From Zeus faber (taxonomy: Eukaryota > Chordata > Actinopteri > Zeiformes > Zeidae): a DNA stretch of 64,000 bases. Below are positions 1 through 11,265 of the stretch, in pieces (positions within the stretch are counted from its first letter, which is position 1; every line of letters begins with the position of its first letter). Where the stretch lies: the NCBI GenBank assembly GCA_960531495.1, contig OY482850.1, positions 3,183,084 to 3,247,083 on the forward strand. The letters run 5' to 3'. The position numbers and the translations under genes are program-made. The notes below the pieces were generated by a model. That model was not told the DNA's origin. It saw nothing but the letters and a program-made list of their open reading frames with translations, and did not search any database.

Positions 1-130
1 AATGTAGAAATGATTCAAGATTCAAGATTCAAGATTTTTTTTTGTCACATACATATACATACTTTCATACATATATGCAGTGAAATGTAATGTAATGCAG
101 TGAATGATATGCAGTGAAATGTAATGAATT
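1..130 (-). repeat. LINE 3' end fragment with short tandem tail
   Basis: Read on the minus strand, the stretch ends GTGACAAA, then a T/A-rich run, then repeated TCTTGAA units at the window edge. This is the typical 3' terminus of fish non-LTR retrotransposons. A similar piece occurs near 12600-12640. The body of the element is absent. Confidence 0.45.
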
Positions 131-140
131 GCAATAATTT

Positions 141-152
141 GTGTGTGTTTGT

Positions 153-207
<55 letters not shown>
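141..207 (+). repeat. GT microsatellite
   Basis: A (GT)n tract of about 67 nt with two TTT interruptions near its start. Confidence 0.95.
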
Positions 208-211
<4 letters not shown>

Positions 212-2470
212 GGAGCTCCTTGTTAACTTACACCACTTTATCTTAATAGTATGAATCAAAAACAGCATTGGCTTTTTACAATCCCTTTTAACATGAACAT
301 AAACATATGATAAATCATAACTGCGTACTGCTGCTGTGTGTGATGTGTCCACCGGTGAGTGCACAGGATTGGTCCCAATAAATTTTGGTGCATGAGTTCA
401 GAAATATATCGTAGTGCCTTCAAGCAGCGGAAAAAGCTAAGCCCCAAAGGCACCCCACGGCCATAAGGCCATAAGAACACTCCGAGCCCAATGCCACTCA
501 GCTACAGAAGAACACTGAACACAGCCGGTAGGGGCGCACATGGTCGCACCCCGGCCAAACACACACTCAGGTCAACCAGCTTGCGCCTCACGACCCTCGA
601 CTGGTCGTGTGTGTTGTTTGGAATATTATTTATGTAGGTGTGTATGTGTACTAAGCTAGTATGAGTGGTATTATATATAGCACGCCTCAGCTCATAGCTC
701 GAATAGTGTATGTGCTTAGTTTGTGTTGGGAAGGAATAGGCAAGGCTAGGATAGGCCAGAGCGGCCTAAGGCTATTTTTTTTGACTGTTAAGCTTTTTTA
801 AGCCAATTATCTGTTTGGCAATGCAAAGACCCTCACCACAACAGATTCCTTCTACGTTGAGAATATACTTGCCGAAATACCCTGATTCTGATACTAATGG
901 AAGATTAGATAATAATTAGATAATGGCCAATGGAAGATTTTGATATAGGATTACATTTGATTAGCATGGTAATTATCGTTAAAAAACCAAAAGGATGGTT
1001 ACGTGTCACGAGTAGTGATGAAAAGTTTGGGTCAGTCTCTGTTTGGCGATTTGGCTCTTTACGAGTGACTGAGTGAAATGATTTGTTCAATTTTCCGTTG
1101 TGACTTTTGAATTGAATTCTCACAAGAATGATTTAATTCTGTCTAAATGATCTATTAAGGAAGAACAGTGTAAATCAGTCAAATTCAGTCAAATATGAAC
1201 TATGCCAAATGCTTTCACATTCTTCACATTAATTTAGTCCTTAGTAATAATTTTTTGTTTGCAAGTGAAGATTTGCTCAGTTTAGAATTAGTTAGAGTGT
1301 CATTTCCTCTGCTTGGGGCACATGTATGGCTCACGTCCGGGGGCTCTCGGGTCTTTTAATTCGAGATTTAAGTCTCAGTTCAGCCTGTGCTACAGTTACC
1401 AAACACAGACCCTCCCCTGCCTGTTCTCTGAAGCGGCCGAAAATTGTTGCGGTTGGATATCCAGGCCACGTAGGTTCAGGTAAAACACCAGAGCTTGAAG
1501 GAAATGTAGACATACATTTTTTAAATATCGAGTATTCACATCATGGGTAGCCAGAATGGAAGTTTTGCAACCGTTGTTTTTGTGACAACAATAAATGCTC
1601 CAATCAGCCCTGGACGCGCGAACTGAGGCGAGGTGCCAGACCACAATCCATCACTCATTGTCGCATTTTTCAGATTAAGCCATTTTATTTTGTTGTTTTT
1701 CTCCCCCCCCCGCCTCTGAAAAGCGTTTCAGTGTGACGGAAGACAAGACAGGAGACGGGCGACAGCTTCTTCTGTCATAAACAATGTTTTTATTATTATT
1801 TTTCGGATATCTATCCATATATATATATTTTGCACAGGGTTCCCGGTTTGAACTTTTGCACCCTCTCTTAACCCTTAATGGATTGGAATGGAGTGGAATT
1901 TGACCAAGCAAAAAAGAGTAACAGTTGACTCGTTGCCAGAACCTTTTTCAGAAGCACTCAGGGAAGCAGGTGGCTATCATTACCCATGTGGAAAAACCTT
2001 GTTGTCTGGGAGTTTGACATTTAATAATTTCCCTTGTCAAAGAGCGACTGGACGCAATGGAACCCAGGCCTGGAGCTTGTAATTCAATTATCACATCACT
2101 TTTAATATTGCTGGATGACTTCTAAAGTGGTACAAATGGTTTAATAAATCTTTAAAGAAAAGAAAATATATTAATTAATCTTTTTTGTGAGTGCATATTC
2201 TTAGGTGCATTGAATTAAGATGGTTTGATGTCCAAATGATGGGAACAAAGACGGTGCCTGACAATTGAAATTAGGGACATCATAGGAATTTGGTGTTAAT
2301 GTTAAAAAATATATATCTTTTAAGTCCTGATTCAAAAACACAAACACATACTTCAAGCAGTAAACCATGGGTATACGGGAATAGATACATAATTAATGTG
2401 TGTGTAATCAATCTGTTACAGTAGATATAGATGATCTTAAAAAGTTATGTGTTATTTATATAAATATATA
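208..2470. other. Intergenic, no gene recognised
   Basis: Apart from the dispersed repeat at 1016-1138, I see only AT-rich sequence and short shadow ORFs. The small ORF at 1326-1550 has a GSGKT-like string but no supporting context. Confidence 0.4.
1016..1138 (+). repeat. Single-arm copy of the foldback MITE found whole at 38231
   Basis: The stretch from GATGAAAAGTTTGG to TTTGGCTCTTTACGAGTGACT matches both arms of the 38231-38470 element. Only one arm and some interior are present. Confidence 0.5.
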
Positions 2471-2689
2471 TATATATGTGACCTACCGCGTATTTTAGGT
2501 ACATTTGGTGCCAATTGACTTACTTGTTCACGTCCTTTGAAAGCGAAAAATCACAGCTTCAAAACAAGGTGTCACTTCTGCGAATCAAGCAAATAGCTAT
2601 CGCTTGTTAATGACAAGGGTGTGGAAATTGTGTTTCTGAGATAATCACCCTTAAAGTTTTCGACACAAATCTTTGTTTTTAAAAAGGCT

Positions 2690-2695
2690 TTTATT
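2690..2695 (-). terminator. Poly(A) signal of the small unrecognised gene
   Basis: AATAAA on the minus strand, followed downstream by a run of A and T, lies about 310 nt after the nearest stop of the 3314 gene. No intron is needed between the two, which suits a compact single-exon gene or an old retrocopy. Confidence 0.45.
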
Positions 2696-3003
2696 TAACA
2701 GTAAGAAGATACATGTTTTATAAAAGTGGAATTATTCAGAAGTTTAAAAGTGCAGACAACACAACAAAATGTACAGTCTGTCAGTAGAATTAAATGAACC
2801 AACCTCGGTGGGTCATTTAATATATAAATGTGAGTATGCCAAATATCTTCAAAGTTCTTGGAGTTATGTGGGCTAACACCAACCCTACCCCAGCTACACT
2901 CTGAGAGCCTGTTTGGGGTTTCTTTTCATTGTCTTTTCACCCCTGGCTGCATTTGCAGGTGAACTTGAGAAAAGTGTCAATTGCTTCTTGTTCATAATCT
3001 ACA

Positions 3004-3314
3004 TCAACCAACCTCAACGGACTTCATCACGTCATCAACTTCTTCCGTTGTAACAACGGCCGTGTCGTCAGTCTCCTATGGTGGTTCTTGATAATATCCA
3101 GTTTCATCGTCACATTCAGGTTAAAATCCGCTGTTCGAACTGTTTTCCATAACGCCTTTATCAGACTCAGCATCGCTGTCGGAGAACTGACTGACTGATC
3201 ATCGCGGAAAATGTCCAGTATGCACTGCCTAAACTGACTTGGATCTATTGCACTGGTCAGATTAAGGTCCGCGATATGATTTACAGCTTCCGCCACAAGC
3301 TTGTCGTAATCCAT
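3004..3314 (-). CDS. Small unrecognised protein gene, single exon, possible late frameshift
   Basis: An ATG at 3312-3314 opens 95 residues, starting MDYDKLVAEAVNHIADL and followed by DPSQFRQCILDIFRDD and MLSLIKALWKTVRTADF. It looks like a small, helical, soluble protein; I see no signal peptide or membrane segment and do not recognise the family. The annotated frame ends at 3027 with a basic stretch. One frame over, the same region reads TAVVTTEEVDDVMKSVEVG and stops at 3004-3006, an equally protein-like acidic end. So either a single-base shift has occurred near 3075 or the end is alternative. Upstream is an ETS/CRE promoter motif (3376-3389); downstream is an AATAAA at 2690-2695. The start region has a relative at 50373 in this window. 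Confidence 0.6.
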
Positions 3315-3375
3315 AACAACACGGAGATGAAAGTTTTCACAGACAAGTGAAACCTAAGGCTCCTCGTCTTGTTTA

Positions 3376-3389
3376 CGGAAGTGACGTCA
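3376..3389. promoter_or_regulatory. Composite ETS/CRE core promoter motif
   Basis: The sequence CGGAAGTGACGTCA joins an ETS core (CGGAAGT) to a perfect CRE (TGACGTCA). This composite is typical of TATA-less, often bidirectional, housekeeping promoters. It lies about 62 nt upstream of the ATG at 3314, in a CpG-containing patch that is unusual for this AT-rich window. On the plus side, a possible exon of about 60 nt ends in a GTAAGT donor at 3600, so transcription may run both ways. Confidence 0.6.
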
Positions 3390-4235
3390 GCTTTTCTTCT
3401 TCGCGGGTTACGCCACCTACGCAATAATTTATCCAGGTGTGTGTATGAAAAACGTAAGATTTAAGGGTTGAACTGTATCAAAACGGTTTCACATTATGAC
3501 TTCACATCACATGGAATATGGATGAAGGAATGATTTTCACCTGAACGGCCGGTTTAAAGGAAACAATTGATCAGTGTTCGTGCTGTTCAGTGTCTCGGTA
3601 AGTGAACTGTTTCCCCATGTTATCTAACAGGAATATTTAACTTGGCGGTTTAGCATTTATTAACTTAACTGTATATGCTACTGTAGCTAGGAAAATATTA
3701 TGTTTATGGCGTAAGGAATCAAAACTCCTGATGCCTTTTCACACTTTTGTCAGATGGAAAAATATTCCACCCATCCACAACATTTGAGCACATTTTAATT
3801 CACCTGTGGCTTACGGAAATCTATTTGAAGAATTATCTGTGCATTGTGCTGTGAATTTTGCAGTGAAATTACTATAATTCCTATCCTTATATATCCTGTA
3901 ATTATAATGTATTATGTTAAGTTCTAAAAACTCACTAACAACAAAAGGATAACAAATTGAAATCAAGCAGAAAATCAGAAGTACACACATTTTATTTTTC
4001 AGTTTTGCATAAATACAGTAAACCGTAAAAAAAAAAAGGCACTGCCAATGGTGTGAGGTTCCTTCACAAAAGAAAATGGAGAAGGTGAGAAGAAAGGAGG
4101 TCAGAGTTCAGCTACTAAAAGTTTGTTGACAGCCAACCCTTTAACATTTTCAAATTTCATTTTTCTAAAATATATACCCGATACAGTATGTATGCCTCAT
4201 TTAGACAAGCAGTACCCATTATTTGTGGGTGATGG

Positions 4236-4430
4236 TTTATTTGACGTTGAGCTGCGTACCTGCATCCTCTTTGATGGAAAGATTATATAGATACAAACTG
4301 AAGCAAAGCATCTACCTTGAATTATAGTATTTTCAACACTAACGCTAAAGATTATTTTATATAAAAGCTCTAAAAACTTTTGATCTAACCATCTAAAATT
4401 AAAACGAAGAACTTAACCCAACCGAATGGT
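4236..4430 (-). other. agbl1: Probable 3' UTR and poly(A) signal of the carboxypeptidase gene
   Basis: The stretch after the TAA is AT-rich and without ORFs. It contains an AATAAA on the minus strand at 4236-4241, the first I find downstream of the stop. The true cleavage site cannot be fixed from sequence alone. Confidence 0.4.
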
Positions 4431-4809
4431 TTAACTGAGATACTGTCCATTAAACCTGCTGCTCTTCACTTTGAGTGTTTTTCGTGAGCCTTTCCGAATT
4501 AGATAAGGGAAAAAGTGGGGCCTCAGGCACGACTGCTGTGATTGGCTCATGCCGATTTCTTGGTGGCTCTCGGTCTCCTCGGTCTCCTCGGTCTCCTCGG
4601 TCTCCTCCTCCTCCTCCTCCTCCTCCTCCTCCTCCTCCTCCTCCTCCTCCGCCTCTCCTTCCTCCTCCTCCTCCGCCTCTCCTTCCTCCTCGGCACTGGA
4701 GGTGTTGCCGTTGATGTCTGAATCCAGCTCAGTGCCACCGGGCCTGCAACAGCCCTCTGTGGAGTATTCTATCTCTTCCACGCACGGGGGCTCGTCGTCT
4801 TCAAAACAG
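4431..4809 (-). CDS. agbl1: Cytosolic carboxypeptidase last coding exon, acidic glutamate-rich tail
   Basis: The exon begins after a strong acceptor (TCTCTCCCCTCTAG). After completing the split codon it reads CFEDDEPPCVEEIEYSTEG, which resembles the DEDEPRFLEEVDYSAES tail of mammalian AGTPBP1. There follow about 25 residues, then blocks of GEAEEEEE, an uninterrupted run of about 16 Glu coded mainly by GAG, and four TEE repeats. A basic end (RKGSRKTLKVKSSRFNG) runs to TAA at 4431-4433. No ATG is needed because this is an internal-start exon. The tail is longer than the mammalian one. The GAG tract is a coding microsatellite and probably varies in length between individuals. A candidate poly(A) signal lies at 4236-4241. 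Confidence 0.85.
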
Positions 4810-5269
4810 CTAGAGGGGAGAGAGAAGGGGGGTGGAGAAAGAGTATTTAAGAGGGAAGGTAAGGGAGAAGGAGAAGGGAAGGGAAGAATGGGAGAATGAG
4901 GAAAAGATGTTAATTAACTTTGAAACCAATCCTTGATATGAGTGTTTTTTTTCCCTTCCCCGCTAAGAGTGAGGAAACTCTCAACTGGGGATTTGTTACC
5001 TCTTTAAAAACAGTCCAATACCTGCAGAGTTCCAAATTTTTCAGTAACAGATGACAGGAGATGGAAGAATCGTGAACAGAATAGAACAAATTAAAATATG
5101 TTTCTGTCCAGTACCATTAAAGTCAGTGTGACCTTAAAGGCTGCCAAACCTGAAAATCAAACTCTAGGAGACAGTACTGTCCCCAGTTTGGACACAGACA
5201 GGGAATGGGGGTGAGGGGAATGTTTCTGTGGGCCAGGTACTAGGATATACTGTCCTGCTGGTTTAGACC

Positions 5270-5600
5270 TACAGTAGGAGCAACTTGGAGAGGACAGATG
5301 GAGGATGACAGAGCCCAGGCAGACCAGTGATTGTGGCATGGCTGATCCATGCAAGAACCGGAACAGGTTCGTGCTCAGACCCTGGCTGTAATGATATCCC
5401 CCTTGATGACGTAATTCCGCGCCGGCGCCTGGGAACATCCCCAGGCTGCATTTGTGGAAAAGCAGTTGCAATGCATTATTTGTCCTGGAGCAGTGGTGCA
5501 TAATGTAAAGCAACGGACGATCGTAGTTCTTAGAACTCTGTTTTGTGCAACTCATTCAACTCCTGCTCCAAGACAGGAACTGAAACTTCAGTGATGGATG
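5270..5600 (+). repeat. Unclassified dispersed repeat, first half (copy A)
   Basis: It matches 47770-48030 and then 48390-48475, including TGTGGAAAAGCAGTTGCAAT and GATCGTAGTTCTTAGAACTC. Copy C at 47.8 kb has about 360 extra bases between these blocks. The family has a GC-rich front, an AT-rich back half (see 10830) and an AATAAA near its end, which would suit a retroelement terminal piece, but I could not place it. Confidence 0.55.
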
Positions 5601-6230
5601 TGCCGGTGGTGGGACAAAAAAATAAAATAAAAATAGTATTTTGAGCATTGTCGATGTCGATTTATTTAATTTTACGAAGTGAATTGGATTAAACAGAAAA
5701 TCGCCTAGCGAGCTAGCCCATGCTTTACAAAAGTGGGAACAAAGTTCAATATGATATCTTGTAGATCAAATATGAGTGAAGATTCAGCAACTGGATTGAT
5801 TATTTCTCGCCTCAAATTTGTTCAGAAAAGAATTTTAGTGGACTGGTAAGGTGAAATAAGTGAAAGTTACAGAGTAAACACAACACGGATTTCTGCTGAA
5901 ACCCCGCTGGATGACAGGATGAACTAAAAAAAATAAAAGCCTAAGCCCTACCTCAGATTAAAACCAAGGTTAGGGGAAAATCCAAGGATGAACTACCGGT
6001 GCCTGCACATGCCGGTTATGCATTATGTACATTTCTGCTGCTTAACTGTAAATTGATAAATTTATGAATACAATCAGACTATCTTCAACACCTTGTTGTC
6101 TTCGACTCATTGTGTGAGAGGTAATCCTAACTGAGAATTGGAGCGGGTCTTTTTTGTCCTACTGTAAGTAATAATTAAAATAATGAATAATTAAGGTAAT
6201 TCAAAATTAATAATTAAGGATAATTAATAA

Positions 6231-6268
6231 TTAAGGTGTGCACACGGCACACCGTGTGTGCACCTTAA
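6231..6268. repeat. Near-perfect short palindrome flanked by TTAA
   Basis: The arms read TTAAGGTGTGCACACGG and its near reverse complement around a 3-5 nt centre. It lies at the end of several TAATTAAGG repeats (6186-6235). Confidence 0.5.
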
Positions 6269-6779
6269 AAGTTATTATTACTTATTACTACTACTATGGA
6301 AATACTCATTTGAAGTATATTATTAGTATCTATCGATCCCTGTTGCTTTTCATAGGGACAACTAATGCACACACACAAGTGAAATTGACCATCTGTGCAT
6401 TATGACTATTGATTGTAGGAGATCATTTTTATTTGTATTGCTGCATCACCCTTTATTGTTTATCACATGTTTGACCTTTTGCTTCCTACTTCCTGTTTTT
6501 TTTTTATAAGTATTTGTATCATAGCCTTCCAGACTACAACTTTTACACAAGGATACAATACTTGCGTCTAATTGCAAGAACATATTTTTTGAGTGACTAT
6601 GAAGCAGGCTGCAGGTAAAGTCTTGCGCCATCTCTTTGTTTACACATAATGGCCGATCATTGTGTCACCCAACAGGTCTGTAAGCCCTCACACTTAACCC
6701 ATACATATGCAAAAGCAGACCAATTGACAAAAATCTCCACATCTCAATGGAGCAATCCACCCCTTTTGCTGGTTAGGTT

Positions 6780-9700
6780 AAACTCATGATGGCAGCGTGT
6801 GCACAACGTGCGGCTTGGCGTCTCTCCAGCTTTTGCGAATTAGTGTTTATTTACCTGACTATCCTACTTGTTTTCACTCGAAACACTCAAGCGAACCGAA
6901 CCTACAACAGAAACTCACTATTGGATATACATCAAAGCTGCAAGAACTTAGTTTTGGATCACCCGTTCAACTTCGAACAGCTCCCTCCGGAGCTGATCAG
7001 ATCACAAAGACCAGATGGACAATTCTTACCGACCGGAAAGGCTCGTAGACGGAGACGCCACTGCAGGCAGAGACGGGGTAAGCGAGTTGAAGTGCGTGCT
7101 AAGCTAAGACTAAACCCGCAACTGAACTGGAGTATTTAATTGTGAGATGCAGGCCATTCTACCTTCCACGTGAGTTCAGCTGCATTGTTGCTAATGCTGT
7201 GTATGTTCCACCTAATGCCAACAGTAAAGCGGCAATGAAGGAACTTTCCATTGCCATTAATAAGCTTCAGACTAAACATCCAGATGGGGCTTTTATTGTC
7301 ACTGGAGACTAACCATTGCAACCTAAGAACTGTTCTCCCGAAATTTCACCAAAATGTTACTTGGTTCACAAGAGGCAGTAAAACTCTAGACCATTGTTAT
7401 ACTAATGTTGCTGCTGCTTACAAAGTCACCCCCACCCCCCCCACCCCAGGTCAGTCCGATCACATTTCTCTGTTTCTCACGCCAAAATACTCCCCTCTCA
7501 GTAAACATGTGAAACAAACAACAACGACTGTTAAAGTCTGGATGGAAGATGCAGATCCCACTCAAGACCAGCTCCAACACACTAACTGGAAAGGGTTTTT
7601 TGCTGATGCCACCAAGAACTCTCATACCAATATTATCACAGTAGCCAAATCTGTCATGGATTACCTCAACGAGTGTGCAGAAGGAGTGATGACTCCTAAA
7701 ACAGTGAAATTATTCCCAAACCAGAAACCCTGGATGAACAAATAAGGTTCACCTTCTCCTCAAAGCCAGGGATGCAGCCTTCAGGTCGGGAGACCAGGAG
7801 GCCTACAGCTCTGCCAGATCCAATCTGAGGAAAGGAATATCCAGGGCCAAACACAACTACAAGCAAAGGATTGAAGAGCACTTCATTATCTCCGACCCAC
7901 GGTGTGTGTGGCTAGGCCTACATACACTCACCAACAAATCCCCATGCAACTCTCCCCCACCCTCCTCCACTTCCCTCCCAGATGAGCTGAACCACTTCTA
8001 CGCTCGATTTGATCGGGAAAACAAGGAGGCAGAATTCAAGTCAGCTGTTTCACCAGACGAGGATTCTCCACCTCAGAGGTCTGCAACATCCTGAGCAGGG
8101 TGAATGCTCGGAAAGCTGTTGGCCCTGATGGAGTCCCCGGACGTGTGCTGCGAGCCTGCGCAAGGCAGTTGGCTGGTGTCTTCACTGACATCTTCAACAT
8201 GTCACTAGCCCAATCAACAGTCCCCCACAGTTTTAAATCTGCCACCACTGTTCCAGTGCCAAAACACTCCACAGCCAAGGAACTTAACGATTTCTGCCCT
8301 GTTGCACTGACACCTATCATTGCAAAATGTTTTGTGAGGCTGGTTCTCTCACATCTAAAAGCCTGCCTGCCCCCTTCACTGGACCCGTACCAATTTTCCT
8401 AAGGACGCAACCGATCAACAGAGGATGCTATCTCCACAGTGCTCCATCTAGCACTCACCCACCTGGATAGCCCCAAATCACATGTTAGAATGCTGTTTAT
8501 TGACTTTAGTTCTGCATTTAACACTGTGATCCCCTCCAAGCTGATCTCCAAGCTCAGCCAGCTTAGCACCAGCAACTCACTTGGCAACTGGATTATGGAC
8601 TTCCTTACTAACAGTCCCCAGGCTGTTAAATTGGGTAGTCTCTCCTCCTCCACTATCACCCTGAACACTGGCGTGCCGCAGGGTTGTGTGTTGAGCTCTC
8701 TACTCTACTCTCTCTTCACTCACGACTGCGCCCCTGTTTATGGCTCCAATGCCATAATCAAGTTTGCAGATGACACCACTGTGGTGGGCCTGATCAGAGA
8801 TGAGGATGAAACAGCATATAGGGATGAGGTTCAACATCTAACTACGTGGTGTAAAAACAATATGCTGGAACTCAACACCAAGAAGAACAAGGAGATCATT
8901 GTGGACTTCAGGAGAACCAGGAGCAGGGCACACACCCCCCTATATCAGCGGTGCTGAGGTGGAGCGTGTGTCTAGCTTTAAGTTCCTTGGGGTCCACATC
9001 ACAGAAAATCTCTCTTGGTCCCTCAACTCCTCCAGTCTGATGAAGAAGCCCCCCCCCCATCCACAACACATACCATGACCGCTGCATAAACAAAGCCAGA
9101 TCCATTGTCAAGGATGACACCCCCCCTAACCATGGACTTTTCACCCTTCTCCCATCTGGCAACCAATACAGGAGCCTGCGCTCCCACATCAGCAGGCTCA
9201 AGTACAGCTTCTTTCCAGAGGCTGTAACACTGTTGAATAAACCCCCACCCCCCCTCTAGCACTGGACTTTTAAATTGTCACCTGCATACCTGTTGTTACC
9301 TGCTTACCTGTTGCATCTCACTTTCTGCAATGTTCACCTGTTTACATTTACTGCCTTGCACTGTATAACTGTTTACACTCATTACTGCACTGTCTAGCAC
9401 TGGACTTTTAAATTGCTACCTTCTTACCTGTTGCATTTCACTCTCTGCAATGTCTGCCTGTTTACATTTACTGCTTTGCATTGTATAACTGTTTACACTT
9501 ACTACTGCACTGTTTCATCAATTGCCCTTGCACTGCTATCACCTAAAAACTGCACAATACTTTTTTGAACTTTTTTTTATATTCCATAACCTTACCAAAA
9601 CCTGCAAAATATACATAGATATACTACATGTATATATATAGTATTTATATAAAATGTCTATTTATACTCTGTGTACATGATCCCCCTATACTCCTGACGA

Positions 9701-9893
9701 ACCTGTATGTATAACCTTAAACTGTTGTACATAATACATCTCTTTTGCCTACACAACTGCACAGAAACACTGTATTCAAATAGCACTTTGGTATTTAAAT
9801 GCTTCTTTTGCACTTCTGGTTAGATGTCAACTGCATTTCATTGGTTCTGTACCTGTACTCTACCACTGACAATAAAGTTGAATCTAATCTAAA
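6780..9893 (+). mobile_element. LINE, L2/CR1-like (Jockey group), 5' endonuclease part lost, RT largely present
   Basis: In order: an arginine-rich N-terminal region (6786-7136); the back half of an APE-type endonuclease (YLPREFSCIVANAVYVPP near 7150, TLDHCYTN near 7383, SDHISLF near 7458); a linker with FPNQKPWM (7712); then the reverse transcriptase. RT blocks are ARKAVGPDGVPGRVLRAC (8110), [13 protein letters not shown] (8500, motif A), [20 protein letters not shown] (8670, motif B) and FADDTTVVG (8763, motif C with intact DD). Several stops and frameshifts interrupt it, and the first half of the endonuclease is missing. The 3' UTR holds a tandem duplication and ends in TCTAA repeats after AATAAAG. 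The copy is inactive but not ancient. The clade is by resemblance; Rex1/Babar is the alternative. Confidence 0.85.
9256..9514 (+). repeat. Tandem duplication in the LINE 3' UTR
   Basis: Two units begin CTAGCACTGGACTTTTAAATTG at 9256 and 9394 (unit length about 138 and 120 nt) and stay similar through the ACTGTTTACAC...TACTGCACTGT end. The unit lies between the RT region and the terminal tail. Confidence 0.8.
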
Positions 9894-10086
9894 AAATCGA
9901 ATCTTTCTCACTAAGAGGTGAAAATTCCGCTCTTTAGAGGGGGAATCAAATATCTAGTTTACCATCATGTATTTAATTGTCGGGAACTAATCCGTGAAGT
10001 AAACCATGGAGTTTAAACTGTACCAACAGCAAAACAATATTGAGTGTTCAGAAGGACCTGTTAAACTGAAGAAGAAAGAAGAAACA

Positions 10087-10499
10087 GTCTTTATTCATCA
10101 CGCAACACACCACACTATAACACATGCTTGCACACACACACACACACATGCACATGCTTTGATGGTGGCCGGTGAAATGGCTCCTCTGCTTTTGACCCAT
10201 CCTGGCTTGTCCTTCCTCCATGGGCACAGCCAGGAGCAGTGGGCAGCATACATAGACGCGCCCGGGGACCAGGTGATAAATGTCCATTGCTGGTCAGACG
10301 ATGATGGGTGCATGTTTTTGGTGGGGGTCCTTACTGGCGTGAGGTGGAGGAAACCCCATGTGAGCACGGGGAGAACATGCAAACTCCACACAGAAAGGCT
10401 CCTATCTGGGAGATAACCCGCCGGAGCCCCAGGCGGGAATCGAACCCAGGACTTCTTGCTGTGAGGCAGCAGTGCAATGCACTGCGCCACCGTGCCAGT
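10087..10499 (-). repeat. tRNA-derived SINE (family 1, copy 1)
   Basis: On the minus strand the head reads GGCACGGTGGCGCAGTGCA (box A-like), then CCTGGGTTCGATTCCCG (box B). The body has the stretch complementary to GGGGAGAACATGCAAACTCC that is very common in fish genomes. A CA microsatellite interrupts the 3' side (10132-10148). A second copy lies at 40429-40806. Confidence 0.75.
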
Positions 10500-10829
10500 G
10501 TTTTGTCTCTTTAATGTTTGTACAAATTATTATTATGCTGTTGATTTTATTCGATCATCTTTTATTGATTGATTAACATTTTATTGTGCCGTTGTTTTTT
10601 TGGAATTTGGATGGCGGGGGGGGGGATATGGGACCGTTATGAGAGGCTGAAATGCAGAAATTTGTTCATCATTTTGAATCCTCATTTTGAATTCAAAAGG
10701 CCAAAGACTAGAACCTATAAATCCACACACGACCACTTTAAAAAGAGGCTGGTAAAACTTAAAAACTACTCACTTTAATTAATCAAGTATTGCATTCCTG
10801 TTTTTTCTTACCTCTTAGTAGTATATTTC

Positions 10830-11265
10830 AGTGTTTGTCTTAAAACACTGTGTCTATCTTACCATTCAGTAGGACACTGCATTGTTGTGGCCCACGGCTA
10901 TTTAAGACATCCACTATCAAGTTGACTCACTGTCATTATTGTCTGCATTTTATTTGTCTTTCTTTTAGGTAAATACTTTTGTATAACTTATACTACTTCT
11001 TCTTTCCAATTAAGATTTTTTTAATTTGTTTAAAAATTAACTGTTTAAATACTCTTTAAATTCTGTTTTTGAATACTGTTTAATTTTAATCACTACTATG
11101 CCATTATTTTACATATTATGTAAAGTTGAGTTGGATCTGAGACTAAGAAGCTTATTACTGGCAATGATGCTTGCTTTGTTATCAAGTATTTCGCAATAAA
11201 CTTGAAACTATAATTACATAGACCTAGTTTGAGTGCTCTCATTACAAAGCTAATGAACTTTGTAA
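10830..11265 (+). repeat. Unclassified dispersed repeat, second half (copy B)
   Basis: Nearly collinear with 48485-48890: ACTGCATTGTTGTGG, TCAAGTTGACTCACTGTCAT, then GGTAAAT after a T-rich tract, and TAATTACATAGACCTAGTTT. Identity by eye is about 85-90 percent. It carries CAATAAAC near its end. The first half of the family is absent here. Confidence 0.65.

Noticed and set aside
1326-1550. Possible nucleotide-binding GSGKT motif
   Set aside because: The ORF is short and isolated, with no other motor or ATPase motif and no splice support.
4475-4714. Proline-rich plus-strand ORF
   Set aside because: It is the reverse of the Glu-coding GAG repeat of the last carboxypeptidase exon.
10430-10499. 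Functional tRNA gene
   Set aside because: Boxes A and B are present, but there is no cloverleaf acceptor stem, and the sequence continues into a SINE body.
10098-10514. ORFs of 68-136 residues across the SINE
   Set aside because: They lie in a tRNA-derived repeat and match no protein family; a similar set appears in the second copy at 40.5 kb.
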